Shown here in pieces: positions 1-9,032 of a stretch of DNA of 64,000 nucleotides. Origin of the DNA: Nematopogon swammerdamellus (Eukaryota > Arthropoda > Insecta > Lepidoptera > Adelidae); assembly GCA_946902875.1 (NCBI GenBank), contig OX336339.1, forward strand, positions 676,397-740,396. Reading direction: 5' to 3'. The first letter of the stretch is position 1, and every line of letters starts with the position of its first letter. Under the pieces are notes generated by a model that ran no database searches, had not been told where the DNA came from, and worked only from the letters and a program-made list of their open reading frames with translations. The translations under genes and the position numbers were made by a program.

Positions 1-40
1 CGTAATTGACATTTTTTTTATTATTTGTAGTTTTACTCTA

Positions 41-120
41 GAGGTTGCACTATGTATGTTCACGCCAAGATTGACGCTTCTACGTTTTTAAGATAGAGCA
101 AAACCAAAGAAAAACCTTTT
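41..120 (+). repeat. Fragment of the tail of a family D repeat
   Basis: A stretch with a gaggttgcac start, a caccaag-like centre and a gacgcttc...agatagagcaaaa end. The same series recurs near 6190-6260, at the end of the 35-bp minisatellite (17960-18030), and reversed near 61265. It is a short module linked to family D copies. Confidence 0.5.
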
Positions 121-185
121 TAATTTTTTATGTGAAATGTTCTTTTATGTTATTTATTAAGTTAAAGTAATAAAAAATACGCAAC

Positions 186-505
186 CTTCACGCTGCTACC
201 GTAGCAGTTCTACGACTTCGGCCCGCGCCGTAGTACTTTGTGGCAACGTAGGAGCGCTACGCCGCCGTATTAACTTTACGTCTTCGTAGCAGCTCTACGA
301 CGTCGTAACAGTGTTAAAGACGGCACGCGGCGCTACTGTAGCATCGCTACGCGCCGTAGTACTTTGTGCCATCGTAGCAGCGCTACGCCGCCGTATTAAC
401 TTTACGTCTTCGTAGCAGTTCTACGACGTCGTAACAGTGTTAAAGACGGCACGCGGCCCTGCTGTAGCATCGCTACGCGCCGTAGTACTTTGTCACATCG
501 TAGCC
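186..505. repeat. 126-bp tandem repeat, about 2.5 units
   Basis: The string tagtactttg recurs at 231, 357 and 483, exactly 126 bases apart, and the intervening sequence is nearly identical. Each unit is GC-rich against an AT-rich background and holds several short palindromes of the form cgtagc-n-gctacg. No coding function is apparent. The last unit runs directly into a family D fragment. Confidence 0.85.
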
Positions 506-672
506 AAAAAGTGTATGCGCGCGCGCCATCTACCGAATAGAGTGTGAAGCATTTTAACTAATCATGACAATTAAATAATATGAAGCATTTTGTAACACGC
601 CATTTAAATGGCGTGAGTTTCGCTAACCATGACATGGCGATAAGGAACCCTCGGTGCGACTCGCACTTGGCC
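502..672 (-). mobile_element. Family D interspersed repeat, partial
   Basis: Read on the minus strand it starts with an aaaccggccaagtgcgagtc-like end, continues through the cgccatgtcatgg and gccatcta segments and stops at cactttttgg. It matches the fuller copies at 5525-5882, 60455-60796 and 61311-61742. It is followed immediately by a reversed SINE-B tail. Confidence 0.7.
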
Positions 673-930
673 GGTTTTTTTTATGGAAAACTGACACGAT
701 TGGCTTGCATCACCTACAACATCCGTGATGTCAGCCCATAACACCGGGTGAACTAGGTGCCATGTCAGTGCTTCCCTTCATTTCATGTCGGCTACACTGA
801 ACTGGACGGAAAACACAAACTATTTACACAGCCGTTTCGACCAACGTTTCGTTCAGTGCGGTGGTACCAATGCGGCGGGATAATATCTAGTAAGGTAAGA
901 AGGAAAGGGACCTACAGTTTTACGTGAAAA
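671..930 (-). mobile_element. SINE-B, 3' part
   Basis: Reading the minus strand, this copy contains the central domain (ctgtaggtccctt, a degenerate accaccgcactgaa) and the family tail ending in cagttttccataaaa. The promoter head is missing, as expected from 5' truncation during retrotransposition. Confidence 0.75.
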
Positions 931-1084
931 ATAAAAAATAAAATAAAACGTAAAATGGAAAAGAGAATGTTTGCGCTCGGAAGATATAGGAGTTTTGCTA
1001 ATTGGGCCTCGCGTTACATCGACTCTAGATAATCCCTCCGGCTGAAGCGTGTACCTACCTACTAGCTAGATTAATAATAATTCA

Positions 1085-1120
1085 GCCTCGGTAGCTCAGT
1101 GGTGCGATCGATCGAGCCAG
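1085..1120 (+). mobile_element. SINE-B promoter head, fragment
   Basis: gcctcggtagctcagtggtg is the same head seen at 59584 and 62855 and contains a pol III A box (tagctcagtgg). Similarity stops after about 36 bases. Confidence 0.6.
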
Positions 1121-1149
1121 CTGAGCCTGATGAGCTCTCAGCTGCTTCT

Positions 1150-1468
1150 GAGGCCGCAGACCACAGAGCATCAAATACCTACCGCCCGCGCCCCCTACTA
1201 GAGGCGCCCTAAGCGATGATATTTGAAACCCAATAACCGTACGCTGAGCTGCTAGCGCTTGGTATGTGTGTGTGTGTGCTAGTATCGACACTACACACAA
1301 AGAGGAGCAAGTTAGGCACACGCACAAAACAAATGCACACGCACAACACACATATGTAAGTCATAGGCCACGCCCACAGGCTTCAACGGCCTTGTAGAGA
1401 AATCGCGCTCACGGCGCCTCTAGTAGGGGCGGGCGCGCGCATTTCATGCTCTGTGCCGCAGACGAATG
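1150..1468. repeat. Inverted repeat with about 60-bp arms
   Basis: The left arm (about 1153-1213) contains acagagcatcaaata and cccctactagaggcgcc. The right arm (about 1404-1468) contains the reverse complements. About 190 bp of GT/CA-rich sequence separates the arms. The open frame spanning 1082-1351 on the minus strand lies within this and looks like chance. The structure may be a degenerate MITE or a small foldback. Confidence 0.6.
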
Positions 1469-1829
1469 AAACATTTATACATAACAAAAATTTCACAATT
1501 ATACTACATTGTAGCATGTTTAATATACTAACATATTTATGTTGATACAAATTACGTATCATAGTTTGACAAAGGCTCTTTACACCTGATTCACTTAATT
1601 AATAAGTCTTTGTAGTCAGAACTCTCAGCAAAATTGTTAATCCTGCTCTCAAGCTGTGTTTTCAATAGACTATGGGCGGTTTATTATGTGGCTAGTCACT
1701 AAATACTTGTAAAAATATGTTTAAAAAAAAATATCCTGCGAAGTTTTTTGTCGGTTCTTCTTCGTGGGTGTAATCGAACCGGATAGAACATATTGTGACA
1801 AGTTCGAGTGCAGTCTAACTGTCATATGA

Positions 1830-2200
1830 ATGATCAATAAACAATACAACAATACAAATCGTTAATGCAAAAAAGTCTGTACATTGAATATATTCGGAAA
1901 AAAATCAACCAGCGCGTCTTAAAAAGAGAAACTGAACATGTTAGAACAGTTTTTAAAATTGTTTTCTGTCTCTTTGTCTGTACGCGCATCACGCAAAAAC
2001 CACTAAACAGATTTTGACGAAACTTTGTATAGTGACAGTGTATATCCCGGAATAACATTAAAAAAATAATTTAAACTATGCAAACAAAAAATTAAACAAA
2101 TTTCCCTCCTTCTGGTAGCCCTTTGTTATGTACTTCCTTTCTAAATTCTTTTTAATACGAATTTTACGCGAGCGAAGCTGCGGGCAACAGCTAGTTTGAA
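1830..2200 (-). mobile_element. Family G interspersed repeat
   Basis: The right end reads acgcgagcgaagctgcggg followed by caacagctagt, which on the minus strand is the actagctgttgcccgc..cttcgctcgcgt end seen at 38008, 39366-39408, 54900 and 61850. Internal motifs (gtggtttttgcgtgatgcg in reverse, tataca..gtcactatacaaagt) recur at 39640 and 39970. It has no credible ORF. Confidence 0.6.
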
Positions 2201-2232
2201 ATAAAACAAATACTACAAGACAACAATCTAGA

Positions 2233-2352
2233 AAATACACACACCCTCACACACACACACATCCTCACACACCCTCACACACACACACACACACCCTCTC
2301 GCAAACACACCCTCGCACACACCCTCACAAACACACCCTCGCACGCACGCAC
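2233..2352. repeat. CA-rich microsatellite
   Basis: Irregular runs of cacaca with interspersed ccctcacaca and gcacgcac. This is simple sequence and not coding. Confidence 0.85.
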
Positions 2353-2642
2353 ACGACTAGCGCCAGCCTTCTGTTTCGTCCTGCGTGGCACACGCTGAGC
2401 CGATGCCAATTTTGTGTAAAATATTAAATTGAGTGAATACTATAAAATGTAACTAGGTTAAGAATATAATAAATGCAAATAAACGAATATCTTATCTTAT
2501 GGCAAGAATACTCTTTGGAAATGTGTATTCAAAACTGTTAATGAGAAAATCGCATTCTTCCGAGCGTAGAAGTAATGCAGTATGGGTGGCTGGGTAAGAG
2601 GGGCCAGGGCACATGCACCGACCATATCGGCGGCCATATTTA

Positions 2643-3050
2643 GCGGCGGGTGGCCGAGTGGTTTGAGCATCGGCTTCTCATGCGGGAGGTCCGAGGTTCA
2701 TATCCGGTCGGCGTGTACCAATGAGTTTTTTGTGACGATTAAATTTACGTGCCTACATACACCTGCTGCTTCACCGTTCGGAACCGGTGTAAAACTGTAG
2801 GTCCCTTCCCTTGCCCCTTACTAGGTAGGTAGGTAGGCTCAAATTGTAGCCGACTGGGTTTGTACCACCGTACTGGATGTGAGATGGCCGCATAGCAACC
2901 TCGGTTGTGTTCTCCTCTAGTCCAGTATAGCCAACAATCCAGGGAAGTCTCCGGTATGGCACCTACCTTCTCGGAGGTGATATTGGCTAGTCAGAGCATG
3001 TGCTTTGGCCCCTCTGACTTAGCCACCCATACCGGATTACATAAAAAAAA
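2643..3050 (+). mobile_element. SINE-A, essentially full length
   Basis: Starts with a tRNA-like head: A box tggccgagtgg at 2651 and a damaged B box ggttcatatcc at 2695 (consensus ggttcgaatcc in the copies at 36864 and 63257). A central domain follows (gtaaaactgtaggtccctt, ttactaggtaggtaggtaggct, taccaccgtactgga), then a tail ending ggattacataaaaaaaa. The A box resembles tRNA-Ser/Leu heads. The B-box mutation suggests this copy is not transcribed efficiently. Confidence 0.85.
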
Positions 3051-3054
3051 ATAT

Positions 3055-3221
3055 ATCACCTCCGAGTAAGTGCCGCACCTGACACTTCCCTTTGGATTGC
3101 TGGCTATACTGGACTAGAGGAGAACAGTCCAGTACGGGTAGTATCGACCCAGTCCCATTTGAGCCTACCACTCATTAAGGGGCAATGGGAGGGGCATACG
3201 GTTTTACACCGGTTCCGAACT
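3055..3221 (-). mobile_element. SINE-A, partial, inverted
   Basis: Reverse-orientation copy of the SINE-A tail and central domain, from atcacctccgag to ttacaccggttccgaac. It abuts the poly(A) of the preceding SINE-A copy, so the two form a tail-to-tail inverted pair that could fold into a hairpin. Confidence 0.75.
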
Positions 3222-3454
3222 TTATAACTTGTAAAACTCTTCAAATCCCGCACTTCATCACACTGCATCACGGACGGAAGAGTTGCTCGCAGCTGCTGTA
3301 ATTGTTCGAGACCAAACAAATTGATATCTAGACACATCATCGTCACATGTTGCATACAATTTACATTTTTACATTTGGTGTGCTTGCAAACCTCGCATGA
3401 GACAGAAGATACGACAGTAAACATTGTGCGACAGAGATACATGTATTTGTAATT

Positions 3455-3783
3455 GTTTTTACGGTTCCGTATACATATGGAAGTCTATTACTAAGTCTAA
3501 ACCGCCTGTCTGTATGTATGTCTGTCCTTCTGCTTTTTCTTTTAAGCCGTATAAGTAGCCGGATGAAATTTTCACAAAATATATATTTTTTTTTATGGAA
3601 ACTGACACCGTTGGCTACATCAGCTACAACATTCGTGATGTTAGCCCATAACACCGTGTTATTATGGATATAAATACAAATAAATGAACTAAAAGTAAAA
3701 CTTTTAGAGGTTCCCATACAAGAAACATGCTAAGAAACGATGAGTGCATATTCACGCCACTAAATAATAGATGGCGCCACATC
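3455..3783 (-). mobile_element. Family D repeat with a nested SINE-B fragment
   Basis: Family D landmarks occur in order on the minus strand (gatggcgcc, gttcccatacaag, the ttattatgg segment, gaaattttcacaaaa, ggttccgtat). At about 3585-3656 a 72-bp reversed SINE-B tail (tatggaaactgacac to ataacaccgtg) interrupts the family D body, so the SINE inserted into an existing family D copy. Confidence 0.65.
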
Positions 3784-3807
3784 TACTTTGCATCGCAGCC
3801 AGACAAA

Positions 3808-4137
3808 AGTTTTTTTTATGGAAACTTACACGGTTGGCTACATCACCTACAAACATTCGTGATGCCAGCCCATAAAACCGGGTGAACTAGATGCCATGTC
3901 AGTGCTTCCCTTCATTTCATGTCGGCTACACTTAACTGGACGGAAAACAGGAACTATTCACATAGCCGTTTCGACCGACGTTACGCTCAGTGCGATGGTA
4001 TCAACCCGGCCGGGATAAACCCCACCACCTAGTAAGGTAAGAAGGGAAGGGACCTACAGTTTATCGTGGAATCCGAACCACGGTCAGCCTCCAACGGTCG
4101 AGCGGTCACCCATCCAAGTACTGACCGCGCTCAGGGT
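3808..4137 (-). mobile_element. SINE-B, nearly complete, with 5S rRNA-like segment
   Basis: On the minus strand this copy has the 5S-like segment (reverse complement of cacccatccaagtactgacc at 4106-4127), the B-box-like ggttcggattcc, the central domain and the ...tagccaaccgtgtaagtttcc tail ending in A's. The A-box half is missing or degraded beyond 4137. Confidence 0.8.
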
Positions 4138-4389
4138 AAAGATAGACGGATATGGTTATTTGACATGTATGGTACAGCGGATGTACGGAACCCCTCCGTG
4201 CGTAAGTAAAATTCGCACTTGACCGATTTTATGTAAAACCTCACAAGTTTGACTACATCATCTAACTACTATACCGTGCTCTTCTCGTCTTGCTGCTGTC
4301 GAGATTATATTCTAAGTTTAATTAAAATTTCTTTTGTACTATTTATTACTTGTACTGTACTGTGCTAAGTAGTACCTTCTAGTCCCTTA

Positions 4390-4830
4390 CTTGACTCAAT
4401 CCAGCGTCGTGCCGTGCGACTTGTGGATGACCCTGTGGTGTCCCGCGACTTAGAACCGCTGCAATTCCGTAGGGACGTCGGCTCCCTAAGTGCGTTCTAT
4501 CGTCAATTTCACGGGGAGTGTTCGGAGGAGCTGTTTAACGGGATTCCGTCGTCCCCATTCCACTTCCGCACTACGCGTACTGGGCAGGGGATGCACCCCT
4601 ATACAATCGACCTACCGAGGATGCGTACCAACCGGTTCTGTAGGTATTTTATTCGCAGAACCGGGAAAATGTGGAACGCACTCCCTGCTCATCTATTTCC
4701 TCCCAAGTACAGCTTGGGGTTTTTCAAAAGGGGCGTGAAAAGGCTCCTGTCAGGCCGGCATGGCATTCGCAATCCCCGTGCATCACAGAATGCCCATAGG
4801 CATCGTAAGTCACCTACTCGTAAGTGAAAC
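4390..4830 (+). pseudogene. LINE reverse transcriptase, C-terminal remnant
   Basis: An open frame encodes the extreme C-terminus of a lepidopteran non-LTR retrotransposon polymerase. The recognisable series is DSIQRRAVRLVDDP, DVGSLSAFYRQFHGECSEEL, a fingers-like RTTR motif, KMWNALPAHLFPP and FKRGVKRLLSGR. This region lies downstream of the catalytic core, so there is no FADD or YADD box and no activity is expected. The same series occurs in damaged form at 5085-5300, 43345-43775, 54060-54537 and 59750-60170, so this is a family of 5'-truncated copies. A 3' untranslated stretch follows to about 4870. No target-site duplication was identified. It is assigned to the CR1/jockey-like group by pattern only. 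Confidence 0.75.
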
Positions 4831-5084
4831 GATGCCACATGTAGCACTTTCTATAAAAGAAAAACTTACTCTTTATTCATCATTCATAGACAGTAGGTAC
4901 CTAACTCGGATTTGTCACAATTTGTTAACATTAAACATTTAGCCAGTTCGATTATCACAGCAAAGAAGAACTCGCGGGAAACTTCACTTCACTTTTTTAC
5001 GTCCACTTAATCTATATTTACAAAAGTGTTTGCCACTGCCTACACAGTAAGAGACATAATTTTTTTTTTATAGTAAGCACGAGA

Positions 5085-5300
5085 TGTGGCGCAGAGCCAC
5101 CCATAAGGTGTCTAGCTATACCCATGGACATTCAGTCACATGCGGGGGCTGCGAATGCCATGCCGGCCTGACAGGTGCCCATTCACGACTCTATTGAAGG
5201 ACCCGAGACTTGGCTATTGGGGGGAAATATGTGGGCATCCCTGCCCTCCAGAAGCGCTCCAGACTTTACCAGTTCTGTGGAGATCATTATATCTTTTCTT
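5085..5300 (-). pseudogene. LINE reverse transcriptase, C-terminal remnant, frameshifted
   Basis: The minus strand encodes pieces that align by eye with the remnant at 4390-4830: RTGKVW, then an FPPNSQ segment in another frame, then LSGRHGIRSPR near 5150-5180. At least two frameshifts separate the pieces. The copy lies in inverted orientation only about 250 bp from the first one. Confidence 0.55.
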
Positions 5301-5524
5301 GAAAACCTCTCTAAGTATATAAGTCTTTGTTCGAGACTCTGTGCCCCTATCGCTGTTCCACCATTTATCAAAACTTGTCAAGGAGTAGAGGGTTGGGTCG
5401 GCCGCGGATCCGCAAGCCAGCTGCTACGCCCAACTCGAGTGATCGATCCTCGAAATTGATAGCTCCTCAATAGACAACGATCCTAGTGCAATGCCCGGCG
5501 GTAGTACGCGTACAAGACGAGGTC

Positions 5525-5882
5525 ATTTTTTAGGGTTCCGTATCAGGTACGGGACCCTATTACTAAGCCTACGCCGTCTGTCTGTCTGTCCGTCCATCCG
5601 GCTGTCCGAGGGCTGTATCTCCTGAACCGTAATAGGTAGCCCGTTGAAATTTTCACAAAAAAATTGTTATTATGGCCGATATAACAACAAATAATAAAAA
5701 TAAGAAAAAGTAAAAAATTCACGGAGGTTCCCATAGAAGAAACCAAAAAGTGTATGCGCGCGCGCCATCTATCGAATAGATTATGAAGCATGACATTAAC
5801 TAATATGAAGCATTTCATAACACGCCATCTAGATGGGACCCTCGGTGCGCGAGTTCGACTCGCACTTGGCTGGTTTTTATTT
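5525..5882 (-). mobile_element. Family D repeat, near full length
   Basis: Runs on the minus strand from an aaaccagccaagtgcgagtc start to the terminal ggttccgtat / gtacgggaccc segment, which contains a (gaca)n-type tract. It contains no ORF with recognisable content. Confidence 0.75.
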
Positions 5883-5985
5883 TTTTATGGAATCTGACAC
5901 GATTGGATACATCACCGACAACATCCGTGAAGTCAGCCCATAACACCGGGTGAACTAGGTGCCATATCAGTGCTTCCCTTCGTTC
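5876..5985 (-). mobile_element. SINE-B tail fragment
   Basis: Reversed tail from ttttttatggaatctgacac to ggtgccatatcagtgcttccc. It abuts the family D copy, the same D/SINE-B arrangement as at 502-930. Confidence 0.7.
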
Positions 5986-6067
5986 GTGCTCGTGGTAATC
6001 GTGAATTAAGTGTGAAGTGTTGTAGGTGATTTGGTTTGGGTGATTGCACTATTAGAATAGTGAATTA

Positions 6068-6275
6068 AAAAAAACCGACCGAGGGTTCCGTACCACGATG
6101 TAATTGTCCGATTTTTATTGTATTTTGTTGTTTGCAACTTCAAAATAAATTTTAATTACAATTTACATTTTTGTTGTGTTAATTTTGAGATTGCAATATA
6201 CTCACACCAAGTTTGACGCTTGTAAATATTACCGTTTTTACGACAGAGCAAAAACAAAACAAAAAATAACCCTAA
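6068..6275 (+). mobile_element. Family D-related fragment
   Basis: Begins aaaaccgaccgagggttccg and ends with the caccaagtttgacgcttgta module and agagcaaaa. The (ggac/gaca)n part is missing. Confidence 0.5.
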
Positions 6276-6439
6276 GCTATACTTTTAATTCTCTAACAAT
6301 ACACTAAAAAAAAAACAAAATACCTTCTCCCACTGCTCCATGGTTCGGTTTCCATGTAAAAATGTCGGTCCACCGGGTTGACTGGAGGAAATGCCTAAGG
6401 CAATAAACCCGCCCTTGCTACAGATTAAGTGGCATGAAG

Positions 6440-7024
6440 TATAATATTATTATTATCAATTACTTTTCCATCCATTTATTTCCTCATTTCTTCATATATA
6501 AATTTTAAATTTTTTAATAATTTAAACGTAAAATTGATACTTATCATTATACTTATAAAAACAAACGGAGTTTCTACCACCCCGGCGGCGGCGGGGCGAG
6601 CCCAGGCTCCCAGTCCCAAAGAGAGAAACCTCCGGACAATGCATGCAGTGTCCAGCAAGGCTGCCTTCTGGAGCTGACCCTTGACCCAACCACTCAGCGA
6701 GAGCCTCACAAGGTGGTCGTCGAGGCTCTTTGCTATCAGCCCATGCGCCGAAACGACTATGGGCACAACGATCGTCGAGTCGACGGGCCACATTTTGGTA
6801 ACCTCGTGCTGCAGATCCAGATACTTCAACATTTTCTCTACTTCCTTACTGACGAGGTTACCATCGTGCGGCACGGCGATATCGACGAGCGTTGCGCGCC
6901 TTGCCTCCCGGTCCACTATCAAAATATCAGGTCTGTTCGCGAGAATAGTCCTGTCTGTGATAATGGACCGGTCCCAGTAGAGTGTGACATGCCCATTCTC
7001 GAGAACTGGCAGTGGATCAATCAA
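6440..7024 (-). pseudogene. Retroelement C-terminal domain, PD-(D/E)XK-like, 5' truncated
   Basis: A 182-codon minus-strand frame reads VLENGHVTLYWDRSIITDRT, then NRPDILIVDREARRATLVD, IAVPHDGN, VEKMLKYLDLQHEV and IVVPIVVSAHGLI. This series is familiar from the C-terminus of insect proteins that carry an upstream reverse transcriptase. The PD followed about a dozen residues later by LVDIAVP resembles a PD-(D/E)XK nuclease fold; that functional reading is inference. The upstream polymerase is absent, as in a 5'-truncated insertion. The last 30 or so residues (after about residue 150) are AT-rich and probably read into the 3' UTR. Downstream on the minus strand the sequence ends in ATT repeats near 6440. 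Confidence 0.6.
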
Positions 7025-7029
7025 TTACT

Positions 7030-7620
7030 TTCTTATTATTATTCAAGCTGAAGCCTATACTTTGTATGTAGACCCTACTAACATTATGGTGTTAAGACAG
7101 GCGTTATAAGCTGTTTAATAGAGGCCCATTCTTATACAGGTTAAAGTTCTTTAGTGACTTTACAATAGCGTTAGTAAGTGCTATAAGGGTGGGACAAGAG
7201 CTCTACAGTAGTGACGCGTTATATTAATCCAATATACCACTTTAAGATCTAAAACAACCTGCCGTTAGCACCGATTTTGTTTGTTGGGGTCGCTCTTTAT
7301 TCAAACTTTATTTTTTTATTATTAGTGTGATGATTTAATTTTGGTGTGATAGTATTTTCTATAGAAATATTACATACTAACTAACTAACTAACTTGTGAT
7401 TGCTGTTTGATAGCTGAACTTTTCGTTAGAAGCAGTACTATCCGGCTCGGCTTGTAATGCTGTCGGGCCGACACAACACGACATAGACACGACAGTTTCA
7501 CTGTGAATGAGTTATCGGAGAGAAATGTTCATCTCGTGACAGTTACGTAGGTTATAACCTGACGTGTACGTACACCTCAAGAATATTATACTACAATATA
7601 TTATTACAAATTGTCAGCTT
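7030..7620. other. Unassigned AT-rich sequence
   Basis: No ORF, RNA gene or repeat landmark was recognised. A short actaactaactaact run lies near 7376. Confidence 0.4.
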
Positions 7621-7625
7621 AATAT

Positions 7626-8008
7626 TAGCGATAGCTCAGTGGTGCAGACAGTCGACTGCTGCTATTGACTGTTAATCAACGCTGGGCGCGGTCAGTACTT
7701 GGATGGGTGACCGCTCGACCGTTGGAGGCTGGCCGTGGTTCGGATTCCACGTAAAACTGTAGGTCCCTTGCCTTCCTACCTTACTCGGTGGTAGGGTTCA
7801 ACCCGCCCGGATTGATACCACCGCACTGAATGAAACGTCGTTCGAAACGGCTATGTAAATAGTTTGTGTTTTCCGTCCAGTTCACTGTAGCCGGCACGAT
7901 CGAAGAGAAGCACTGACATGACACCTAGTTCACCCGGTGTTATGGGCTGACATCACGGATGTTGTAGGTGATGTAGCCAACTGCGTCAGTTTCAATAAAA
8001 TAAAATAA
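7626..8008 (+). mobile_element. SINE-B, full length, tRNA/5S chimeric head
   Basis: The best complete copy. The order is: A box tagctcagtgg (7632), a segment closely matching the 3' half of insect 5S rRNA including ggtcagtacttggatgggtg (7690-7709) and flanking ttaa-caac and gaccgc, then a B-box-like ggttcggattcc (7738). The central domain follows (gtaaaactgtaggtccctt, taccaccgcactgaatgaaa), then a tail (tcacccggtgttatgggctg, gatgtagccaa) ending in taaaataaaa. The 5S-like segment puts about 100 bp between the A and B boxes instead of the usual 30-60. Confidence 0.85.
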
Positions 8009-8009
8009 A

Positions 8010-8775
8010 ATTACAATTGTTATGCTTCTTGTTGTAATGATATTGTACATAAACCTCCTAATCGGTAAAATTCAAATTAAAAAAACAAAACCTATTACGG
8101 TCCAAAAGATGAAGCACTTTAACAGGTTCACTGTCCCCATACATTGGAGTAAAAAATTGTTCCCACGCCCGGTGGTTTTTTTACGGTTTTCTATTGTTTG
8201 TTGCATATAATACAAAAAAAAAACATAAGACTGTTGGTTTTATAATTTTATTGTTTTTTTTTTAATAAATAATAAATAAAAAATGCTCATAATATATGAT
8301 GCATAGACGCCTCCAGCAATCTTGAACAAAACTCTTTGTTAAAAAAACCTTGAATTTGTGTACCACGCTCATGAATCAAATATGAATATAACATCGGACA
8401 AGGCTGTATGGTGAAAAACCTTTGCCTATTCCGAAGAAGGGATAAATAAATAAATAATATACTAAAATATACTAAATACTAATATAAAAACAGTCTACTA
8501 AATAATAAAAATATAAAGCTAAAAATGTGTATTTTGTTTGCATCTCGTAAAAAAATAAATAATAATAAATGACCCAGTTTCTTTTTTTCCTAATAATTTT
8601 GATGATTTTCCTCACACGTCTCCATAGAAATCATCCAAATACGCTGTGGAGTTCACTGAGAAATCCTTAAGAGAATCACTATGGTCGATGCATCATATGT
8701 GATGCATGGACGTGGAAAACCACGGGATGTTTTAGGCAAATGCATCATATATGATTCATCGGACAGTGAACCTGT
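8010..8775. other. Unassigned AT-rich sequence
   Basis: AT-rich with several A/T homopolymers. The open frame at 8022-8210 has no recognisable similarity. gatgcat-containing motifs recur at 8299, 8688, 8700 and 8740, which may mark a degenerate repeat. Confidence 0.35.
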
Positions 8776-8777
8776 TA

Positions 8778-8865
8778 AAGGTAGGACGGACGAACAGACA
8801 GACGGACAGATGGCGTAGACTTTGTAATAATAGAGTCCTGCACGGATACGGAACCCTAAAACATA
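8778..8865 (+). mobile_element. Family D terminal fragment
   Basis: Carries the gacggac..cagacagacgg tract, the ggcgtagac segment and ends gatacggaaccctaaaa, the terminal module of family D. Confidence 0.6.
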
Positions 8866-9032
8866 CATATTATTATGTCTTAATTTAAGAATTAAAATAA
8901 CTTTTAAATTATTAATTAGAATTAATAATTAAAAACAAAAGCGAGAGAGGGTTCCGTGCCATTCCGTTTCCCGTGAGAACTTGAAAACTTAGGACCTGTA
9001 AATTATAAATAAAAAAGGCCCTACATTTTATT

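Noticed and set aside
2643..2710. tRNA-Leu/Ser gene
   Set aside because: Only A and B boxes match; stems do not pair properly and the sequence continues into a SINE body.
3104..3717. Two overlapping minus-strand frames (112 and 118 codons)
   Set aside because: They cross SINE-A, SINE-B and family D boundaries, so they cannot be one gene.
7685..7715. 5S rRNA gene
   Set aside because: Only an internal fragment is present, embedded in a SINE between tRNA-like boxes, and it recurs with the SINE.
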